From assembly GCA_964545855.1 (NCBI GenBank), contig CAZJHD010000014.1:1-64000 (forward strand): a DNA stretch of 64,000 nucleotides. The letters are read 5' to 3'. This DNA comes from CAZJHD01 sp964545855. GTDB lineage: Bacteria; Planctomycetota; UBA1135; JACQFD01. Numbering within the stretch: position 1 is the first letter of the stretch; each line of letters opens with the position of its first letter. The notes beneath the pieces are model-generated. The model searched no databases, was not told where the DNA came from, and was given only the letters and a program-made list of their open reading frames with translations. Below, in pieces: positions 58,269 through 64,000 of this stretch. The position numbers were made by a program, and so were the translations under genes.

Positions 58269-59012
58269 CTACTTGGATGCCCGCGTCTCCGTGACGCGCC
58301 GGGACGGCATCGGCTCCAGCGACCGGGCGACGAACTGCCGAGCCGCCGCCCGGACGACCTCGTCGAAGGAGGCTCCCCGCCTGGCCTCGGCGGCCAGATC
58401 GATCGTCAGGTCGGAGCTGACGGTCGCGACGGTGTTCCCCGTCGCCGCATCCGTGAAGAGGAACTGCCCGATGACGCGAATCTTCTCGGTGATCGAGTAG
58501 CGGTCCGACTCGAAGGAGCGAATGGCCAGATCCAGGCGCACGGCCGCGCCGCTCGCTCCGGCTCCGCCGGCACTCGCCTCCAGGGGATGACCCGCATCGA
58601 CGTACTCGAAGGCGATCGGAGCGAAGCGGTGAGAGAGACACTGCTCGCGCATGGCCTCGCGCAGGACCTCGGGCCGGAGCTCGCGCGGAAGGCCGTCGGC
58701 GGACACGGCGGAGATCGCGACGTCGGTGGGGTTCAGAGCCTCAAGCGCAGCCCACTCCGCATCGAGCGTGTTCTTCGGGGGAGGCGCGCTGCAGCCCGCC
58801 GTCAGGAGCGCCATGGAGAGCAGAGCGGCGCAAGCCGTCGGCAGCAGAGCGGCGCACGCCGTCGGCAACAGAGCGGCGCACGCCGTCGGCAACAGAGCGG
58901 CGCACGCCGTCGGCAACAGAGCGGCGCAAGCCGGACGCGCGCGGCGCGTTTCGGACGAGAGCCGAAGGGAGCGCGAAACGAGTGCGAACCGAGGCATGCG
59001 AGGACGATTCAT
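58269..59012 (-). CDS. lipoprotein with repeat-expanded signal peptide
   Basis: A 247-residue protein from ATG 59012. The N-terminus contains four CAALLPTA units and a fifth partial one before the lipobox LLTAGC, so the hydrophobic stretch is about twice the usual length and has extra cysteines. The mature part is a compact alpha/beta domain (DLAIRSFESDRYSITEKIRVIGQFLF in parts; RGASFDEVVRAAARQFV), similar in feel to outer-membrane-assembly type lipoproteins, but I cannot name the family. It ends 44 bases before the rpsO -35. A TAGACT box at 59086-59091, 73 bases upstream, may be its -10. Confidence 0.7.
   Translation of the reverse strand: MNRPRMPRFALVSRSLRLSSETRRARPACAALLPTACAALLPTACAALLPTACAALLPTACAALLSMALLTAGCSAPPPKNTLDAEWAALEALNPTDVAISAVSADGLPRELRPEVLREAMREQCLSHRFAPIAFEYVDAGHPLEASAGGAGASGAAVRLDLAIRSFESDRYSITEKIRVIGQFLFTDAATGNTVATVSSDLTIDLAAEARRGASFDEVVRAAARQFVARSLEPMPSRRVTETRASK
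58821..58934 (-). repeat. 24-bp tandem repeat inside a lipoprotein signal peptide
   Basis: Four 24-base units (starting cagagcggcgca on the plus strand; 58821, 58845, 58869, 58893) and an 18-base partial unit. Three are identical; one differs by two bases. In frame, each encodes CAALLPTA. Confidence 0.9.
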
Positions 59013-59241
59013 GGTGGCGGTGCGTGCTCTGGCTCTCGAATTCCGGAACGATCTCGACGGGGTACGGAGCCGCGGCGGGGACGGGAGTCTAGCAGGCTCT
59101 CGAGGAAGTGCTTCGATGGCGAGCGCCAGGAATCGTCTCTCGCTCTCCCTCGGCCCAGGAGTCCGCGCCACGGGAGCGGACCGAGCGCCCGGCGGGCTGC
59201 GCCCGCAACCCGACGGCGCCCCTTCCGAGGATCGTCGTGCG

Positions 59242-59257
59242 GCGGGCGCGCGCCCGC
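59242..59257 (-). terminator. GC palindrome after Ig-like lipoprotein gene
   Basis: The 16-base perfect palindrome GCGGGCGCGCGCCCGC lies 11 bases past the stop at 59268. It is stable but has no T-run, so termination is only suggested. Confidence 0.3.
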
Positions 59258-59267
59258 GAGCCGTCGC

Positions 59268-62200
59268 TCAGAAGGTGATCTCCAGGTTGCGGCCCCGCGC
59301 GAACGTCACCGGATCCTCGTCCGAAGGATCCGCGGGCCCCTGGTGGAGGTCGTCGAAGAAGAAGTCGAGGAAGTCGAGTCCCGGGAATCCGAGCGTGCCC
59401 ACCCTCTGGTCGAGTTTCGTTCCCGGAGCCGGCACTTGCGTCCCGATCGAGCCCGCGAATCCGACGAGCGACGGGAGCTGCAGCGCGACCTGCCCCACGA
59501 CGGACAGGTCCGCGTCGTCGCGGCGGACGAAGACGGTCCAGCGACGGAGGGGCGTGAACGACTTCAGGCTCAGCTCGACGATGGAAAGCGAGTCCGAGGT
59601 GGTGACCGTGTCGCTCCAGCGCACCTTGGGCGCCTCGAGCCCCGCCGCGCCGGAGGTCGTCTCCGGGAGGGTCTGCGGAATCGTCGGGAGCGTGATGCCG
59701 GCGATGGCGGCGCCACCCGACGTCGTGGTGCGGACTCCCACGCGCGAAACGTTGCCGTTCGTGTCCTCGACGCGGACGTGCGCCCGGACCGTCGTCGGAT
59801 CGCTGTTCGGATCGAGCGGAGCCGGCTGGACGGTCCCGCCGGACCCGTCGAACAGGAAGGCGTTCGCCTTCGGATCGAAGCTGAGGGCGAGGGTGGTGGA
59901 GTCTCCGACGATCTGGCCTGCGCGACCGGCGCCGACGGAGATCTGCCCGCGCACGCCGACGAGGGATCCGGGCGCGAAGAGTCCCGATTCCACGCCCCCC
60001 ACGAGCGCAGCGCTGTCCAGGGGCAGACCGGGGAGCGTCACGGGAATGCCGCCCGCGGGAGGCACCGGCACCGGGTCGTCGCCGGTGTCCGTCGTCTGGG
60101 AGAACGACTGGCCGAAGCTGATCGTCGCGGCGCTGGCTCCGCTCGCCACGAGCGGCGGCGAAGGGAACGTGAATCCGTCGTTGAGGTAGGTGAAGGAGAA
60201 GGAGCTCCCGGCGAGCGCGTAGGCCGAGAGGAAGAGCAGCGAGGACGGCGCGACGACGACGGACGGCAGGAGAGGGATTCCTCCGGGCCCCGACGTCGAG
60301 GTGGCCACGAGCCGGTCCGAGAGGCGCGGCAGCGCGTTCGCGGCGACCGAGATGGTCGATCCCGGCGCGGAACCGTTCACCGAGTAAGTGAGCGACGGAT
60401 CGGTCTGGAATCCCGCCACGTCCATGCGGCGGATGGGGATCGAGACGAAGCTCCCCGTGGCGGCGACGATCGTGGTGATGTCGTAGTTCGGCGCAGACGC
60501 CGTGATCGTGAGCGCGCCCGTCGCCGCGGGGAAGTCCACCCCGGCGACGAAGCGCGCGGCGACGATGCCCCCGGTCGGGCCCGGGGCGACGGCGCGGAGG
60601 AGCTGGTTCGTCGCGCGGCCCGAGGGAGTCGCCGCATCGAGGAGGACGAAGGCCGTCGGCACCAGGGCGAGCGACTGCTCGTCGTAGACGACGACCGTGA
60701 GGGCGTCCTGCACGGAGAGCGCAGGGCCCGCCATGCGACCTCGGTGAACCAGCCGGATCGGCGTGCCCGCGACGGTCGGACTCGGATCCGTGTCCACGCT
60801 CGTGTTGCCGGCGGCGTCGGCCAGGAGGATCGTCGCCGCCGACTGGGGCTCCTCCGGCGGCTGGCCGCCGCCCGCGACCGTGGGCGGCGGCGCGGAGAAC
60901 AGGGGCAGGAGGCTGAAGAACGACCCGCTCGCGCGCAGCAGGTGCGCCGTGATGCCCGCGGGGAGCGGGATCGGGATCGCCGTCCCGACCGGCGACTCGA
61001 GTCTCGTGACGAGGACCGACGCCGGCGGCTCCGACGCCGTGCCGTAGATCGCGCCTCGGCGGGCCGCCGTGAAGAGCGTCGCTCCCTCGGCGGGAGGTCC
61101 GATGGCCGCGAGGTTCGGCGCGAGCGTGTCGAAGAGGATCGGGGGGCCGACGGTCCAGGCCGACGCGACGGTCCCGCGGCGCACGCGCACGGCGAGCACG
61201 ACGGCTCCCTGGGCCAGCGCCGACGCTCCGCTCGAATTCGTGAGCACGGTCAGCACGCCGCCGATGCCGGACTCGCCGTAGTTCTGCTGCCCGATCCCCG
61301 CCTTCGCCGTGCGCTGGAACGAGACCTTCCCGGCGCCCGTCGCGTCGTGGAAGAGGATGTCGAGCTGGTCCGAGGCGAGGGATCCGGCCGGGAAGACCAC
61401 GCCCACGGTGAAATTGCCGGCGAACGTCGGATTCTTCGGATCGTTGCTCGGATCGGCGTCCCCGTCCGGAAGTGTCGGGACGTTGTTCAGGATCGACGGC
61501 GCCGCCGAGAGCGTGGTCGGAGTCGCGGGGTCGACGTCGAGGTTCACGAAGGTCGGCGCGCCGAAGGCCGCGATCTGGAAGCTCGCGAAGAAGGGCGGGT
61601 TCACGCCGACGGGCACGATGTCGTCGTTCTTGGTCCCGGGCCCGACGCCCACGGTCACCGTGGCGCCGGGGGAGAACGGCTCCACGGGCGTCGCCACCCA
61701 GACGCGGTTCTCGCTGAAGGGGAGAAGCAGCGCGCCGAGCCCCGGAAGGAGCGGCGTCGTGACGGGCGGCTGGGGCCCCGTGCCATCGGGATCGACCTGC
61801 TGCACCAGCGTGAAGCCCACCTTCGTCGGCGACGGCGGCGGCGTCGGATCGCCGAGGATCGTCGAGGGTGCGATCGGCTCGCTGAACACCACCACCACTT
61901 GCGACGGGATGCCGGGCACCTGGCTCGCGCCCATGCCGAAGGGGGTCGTGCCGGGCGGCACGTTCACGGCGCCGTCGCGCGGGAACGACGCCACGACCTG
62001 CGGGGTCGTCTGGTCGCCCGCGTTCACCTCCGTCGTGAAGGAGCCGACGATCCCACCGGCGGGCACCACGAGACGCGCGCCGTCGAGGTCGAGGATGCTC
62101 GTCCCGGCGATCACCTCGATCGTCCGGTTCGTCGGGAGCGGAGCGTTCGGCGTGACGACCCAGAAGCGCCCGCCGCCGAAGCTGGAGAGCGTGGCGGCGA

Positions 62201-62537
62201 GGGTCGAACCGCCCTGCACTCGGACGATCAGCGTCGTCGAGCTCACGGTCGACGCCTGGACGCTCTCGCTGAAGGTGACCGCGATGGGTGTTTCGATGCT
62301 GACGTTCGCACCCTTGGGCGAGACATCGGCGATCGTGGGAGCCCCCACGAGCGAGACCGCGCCCGGCGTCGGCGCGGCGGTCGGTCCGTTGGGCACCCCG
62401 CCGCCCCCACCACCTCCACCACCTCCGCCCGACCCGGGAGGATTGGGGTCGAAGATCGCGCCGGGGTTGCCGGATCCGCCGCAGCCGGCAAGTAGAACGG
62501 TCGAGAGGGCGAGGAGGAGCGTGCGGCGGAAGTTCAT
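59268..62537 (-). CDS. large lipoprotein with bacterial Ig-like (Big_5/SbsA-type) domains
   Basis: A 1089-residue protein. The lipoprotein signal is MNFRRTLLLALSTVLLAGC (Cys 19), followed by a flexible Gly/Pro linker containing eleven consecutive glycines. Ig-like repeats begin with VSPKGANVSIETPIAVTFSE and recur as ASFPRDGAVNVPPGTT ... IPSQVVVVFSEPI, the Big_5 pattern of S-layer-type proteins. Later regions contain more beta-sandwich stretches (TASAPNYDITTIVAATGSF, VRVEDTNGNVSRVGVRTT). No catalytic motif. Probably a surface-exposed envelope protein. Divergent from the TPR-like lipoprotein at 62726; a TACCAT box at 62577-62582 may be its -10. Confidence 0.8.
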   Translation of the reverse strand: MNFRRTLLLALSTVLLAGCGGSGNPGAIFDPNPPGSGGGGGGGGGGGVPNGPTAAPTPGAVSLVGAPTIADVSPKGANVSIETPIAVTFSESVQASTVSSTTLIVRVQGGSTLAATLSSFGGGRFWVVTPNAPLPTNRTIEVIAGTSILDLDGARLVVPAGGIVGSFTTEVNAGDQTTPQVVASFPRDGAVNVPPGTTPFGMGASQVPGIPSQVVVVFSEPIAPSTILGDPTPPPSPTKVGFTLVQQVDPDGTGPQPPVTTPLLPGLGALLLPFSENRVWVATPVEPFSPGATVTVGVGPGTKNDDIVPVGVNPPFFASFQIAAFGAPTFVNLDVDPATPTTLSAAPSILNNVPTLPDGDADPSNDPKNPTFAGNFTVGVVFPAGSLASDQLDILFHDATGAGKVSFQRTAKAGIGQQNYGESGIGGVLTVLTNSSGASALAQGAVVLAVRVRRGTVASAWTVGPPILFDTLAPNLAAIGPPAEGATLFTAARRGAIYGTASEPPASVLVTRLESPVGTAIPIPLPAGITAHLLRASGSFFSLLPLFSAPPPTVAGGGQPPEEPQSAATILLADAAGNTSVDTDPSPTVAGTPIRLVHRGRMAGPALSVQDALTVVVYDEQSLALVPTAFVLLDAATPSGRATNQLLRAVAPGPTGGIVAARFVAGVDFPAATGALTITASAPNYDITTIVAATGSFVSIPIRRMDVAGFQTDPSLTYSVNGSAPGSTISVAANALPRLSDRLVATSTSGPGGIPLLPSVVVAPSSLLFLSAYALAGSSFSFTYLNDGFTFPSPPLVASGASAATISFGQSFSQTTDTGDDPVPVPPAGGIPVTLPGLPLDSAALVGGVESGLFAPGSLVGVRGQISVGAGRAGQIVGDSTTLALSFDPKANAFLFDGSGGTVQPAPLDPNSDPTTVRAHVRVEDTNGNVSRVGVRTTTSGGAAIAGITLPTIPQTLPETTSGAAGLEAPKVRWSDTVTTSDSLSIVELSLKSFTPLRRWTVFVRRDDADLSVVGQVALQLPSLVGFAGSIGTQVPAPGTKLDQRVGTLGFPGLDFLDFFFDDLHQGPADPSDEDPVTFARGRNLEITF
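62402..62444 (-). repeat. poly-glycine codon tract
   Basis: A run of Gly codons, mostly GGT/GGC/GGG/GGA, encodes eleven consecutive glycines after GS in the linker following the lipidated cysteine. Codon variety lowers the chance of simple slippage, but length change by recombination would stay in frame. Confidence 0.7.
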
Positions 62538-62711
62538 GCGGCGCGGAGAAGACGGCGTCGGACCAAGATCGCGCAAATGGTATTCCGTGGACGGGCTTGC
62601 GCGGAACGCGGAGATGGAAGTCGCGACGACGCGGATCGTGACGGCTCCGAATAGAGGGCCTACCGCGCGCCCGCTCCGCTGCGCCGCCTCCCGCCATCGG
62701 CGGGAACCCGA

Positions 62712-62717
62712 TACGCT
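62712..62717 (+). promoter_or_regulatory. -10-like box TACGCT before 62726 gene
   Basis: TACGCT, 8 bases, then ATG 62726. The same hexamer occurs before the TIGR03790 and kinase genes. Confidence 0.4.
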
Positions 62718-62725
62718 CCGGCCCC

Positions 62726-64000
62726 ATGGGTCTCGACTCGCTCCGAGCCGCCCCGCTCTCCATCTTGCTCCTCGCTGCCTGCGGCACCGTGCTCCTCGTT
62801 GCCTGCGGAACCACGCCCGGACCGAGCGATCCGACGACGAGCCGCGGGCCCAACGCCGGCCTCGCGGCGGCCGCCGAGGCACTCCGATCGGGCGATTTCG
62901 TCGCCGCGCAGAGCGAATACGCACGCGCGACGTCCGTCGCCCCCCGCTCCGCCGAAGCGTGGCGGGGCTTCGCCGAGTCGACCTGGGGTCTCTTCCACGC
63001 GAGCTTGCGCGACCCCGGCCTCGGCAATTCGCTCCTCCATCTCCAGGACGCGGATCGCGGCTACGGACGAGCGATCGAGTTGGCGCCCGCGGACCGGGAC
63101 GTGCTGATCGGAGCCTCGCGCGTCGCCCGCGAGAGAGGCGATGCGGCGCGCGCCGCGCAGTACGCGCAGAGGGCGCGCGATCTCGTGGAGATCGACACGG
63201 CGCCGGAGGAGCGGTTCACGATCCTCCAGGAACTCGCGCGGAGCCGAGCCGCCGAGTACGAGGCGGCCGTTCGCGAAGGCGCTCCCGTCGAGACGCGGGG
63301 CGAGCTCGTCCGGCGCACGGAGGAGGCCTATCGCTCGACGCGCGCCGTGCTCCCGGAGCGCACGGAGCCCGTCACCGAGCTCGCGAGCTTCCACGCGCGC
63401 CGCGGCGCGCTCGACGAGGCCGTGCAAGGACTGCTCGCCGCCATCGCGCGAGCGCCCGAGGCGGCGCCCCTCCACCAGACGCTCTGCGATCTCTGCTACG
63501 GATCGGGGAACGCGCGCACCCTCGAGGAGATCTACGACGCGCGCCTCGCGAGCCTCGCCGAGGCGTCGGCCACCACCACGTGGTTCACGGCCTACGTGAA
63601 GCTGCGCGCGGCCGATGCTCTGCGGGCGGACGGCGATCACGAAACCGCGATGCGCGCCTACGAGGTCGCGCGACGGCACTTCGCGCGGAGCGCCGAGGAC
63701 AACGCGACGTTCGCCGCGACGGCGCGTCACTTCGGCGCCCAGAGCCGAGCGGGCCGGGCACGCTGCCTGCTCGAGAGCGGAGAAGCCGAAGAGGCGGCGC
63801 GCCTGCTCGCAGAGGCCATCGAGTCCGATCCGTCGATCCTCGACGCTCCCGATTCGCTGGGGGTCACGCCGAAGTCGACCTCGCTCGCGATCGGCAGCCA
63901 CTTCTTCCGCTCCGAGGCGCTGGAGGCCGGAGCGACGGCCTTCGAGCGATGGCTCCGCTCTCGTCCCGACGACGTCGATTGGCTCAACAACGCGGGCCTG
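62726..64000 (+). CDS. TPR-like repeat lipoprotein (3' partial)
   Basis: The frame from ATG 62726 is open to the window end (425 codons, no stop). The signal peptide contains two consecutive lipoboxes, LLAACGTV and LLVACGTT, from a 24-base duplication, so Cys 19 or Cys 27 could be lipidated. The mature protein is helical and TPR-like: LAAAAEALRSGDFVAAQSEY, GYGRAIELAPADRDVLIGAS, SFHARRGALDEAVQGLLAAI, and RCLLESGEAEEAARLLAEAI. Such proteins scaffold envelope complexes; partner unknown. Confidence 0.8.
   Translation, partial: MGLDSLRAAPLSILLLAACGTVLLVACGTTPGPSDPTTSRGPNAGLAAAAEALRSGDFVAAQSEYARATSVAPRSAEAWRGFAESTWGLFHASLRDPGLGNSLLHLQDADRGYGRAIELAPADRDVLIGASRVARERGDAARAAQYAQRARDLVEIDTAPEERFTILQELARSRAAEYEAAVREGAPVETRGELVRRTEEAYRSTRAVLPERTEPVTELASFHARRGALDEAVQGLLAAIARAPEAAPLHQTLCDLCYGSGNARTLEEIYDARLASLAEASATTTWFTAYVKLRAADALRADGDHETAMRAYEVARRHFARSAEDNATFAATARHFGAQSRAGRARCLLESGEAEEAARLLAEAIESDPSILDAPDSLGVTPKSTSLAIGSHFFRSEALEAGATAFERWLRSRPDDVDWLNNAGL
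62768..62815 (+). repeat. 24-bp duplication of a lipobox
   Basis: 62768-62791 and 62792-62815 are 24-base copies with only a few differences, encoding LLAACGTV and LLVACGTT. Each carries a complete lipobox. Confidence 0.8.

Overview
The window is about 64 kb of very GC-rich bacterial DNA, densely coding on both strands, with many GTG starts and overlapping start/stop codons. It has no rRNA, tRNA, CRISPR array, integrase or complete insertion sequence that I can see. The gene content suggests an uncultured Planctomycetota or closely allied bacterium: a TIGR03790 protein, carboxypeptidase-regulatory repeat proteins, kinase-like proteins fused to sulfatase-modifying (SUMF1/FGE-type) domains, a fused MFS/spermidine synthase and an orphan secretin with GspK. 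kdsA (Kdo synthesis) and many lipobox signal peptides point to a Gram-negative envelope with an LPS-bearing outer membrane. The phylum is an inference from gene content only.

Layout. 1-16200: three long carboxypeptidase-regulatory repeat proteins, a TIGR03790 protein with an IPT/TIG domain, a fused membrane transporter/spermidine synthase, a PIN/Phd toxin-antitoxin pair, and two copies of a small antitoxin-like gene (one frameshifted, one intact beside a remnant of a nucleotidyltransferase-type partner). 16200-22000 (minus strand): a DUF4143 AAA ATPase under a near-perfect palindrome, then valS, a terminator, and the coupled pair rluD-msrA. 22150-30400 (plus): two overlapping genes for pseudokinase/SUMF1-like membrane proteins, a lipid kinase, kdsA, and a canonical Ser/Thr kinase with a TPR-like C-terminus.

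30600-44000 (minus): an exported protein, a GAF-sigma54 activator, a TIGR02757 protein and a NifU-like scaffold; then a tightly overlapping housekeeping series purA-uppS-cdsA-phoH-ybeY-lysA-lipoprotein FAD oxidase. 44000-54700 (minus): two lipoprotein/exported unknowns, a trans-sulfuration PLP enzyme, gspK, a secretin, and a 1567-residue membrane sensor carrying degenerate GGDEF and sigma54-type AAA+ domains with a winged-helix C-terminus. 54700-64000: a cold-shock protein, pnp, rpsO, an oddly repeat-expanded lipoprotein, a large Ig-like lipoprotein, and a TPR-like lipoprotein that runs off the end.

Regulation. Several genes have a TAnnnT -10-like hexamer only 6-22 bases before the start codon, implying leaderless or very short-leader mRNAs. 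rpsO instead has a recognisable -35/-10 pair and a long structured leader. The most unusual items are the paired pseudokinase proteins, the composite sigma54-like sensor, the palindrome over the ATPase start, the decayed antitoxin-like repeat with its partner remnant, and two lipoprotein signal peptides remodelled by 24-bp tandem duplications.
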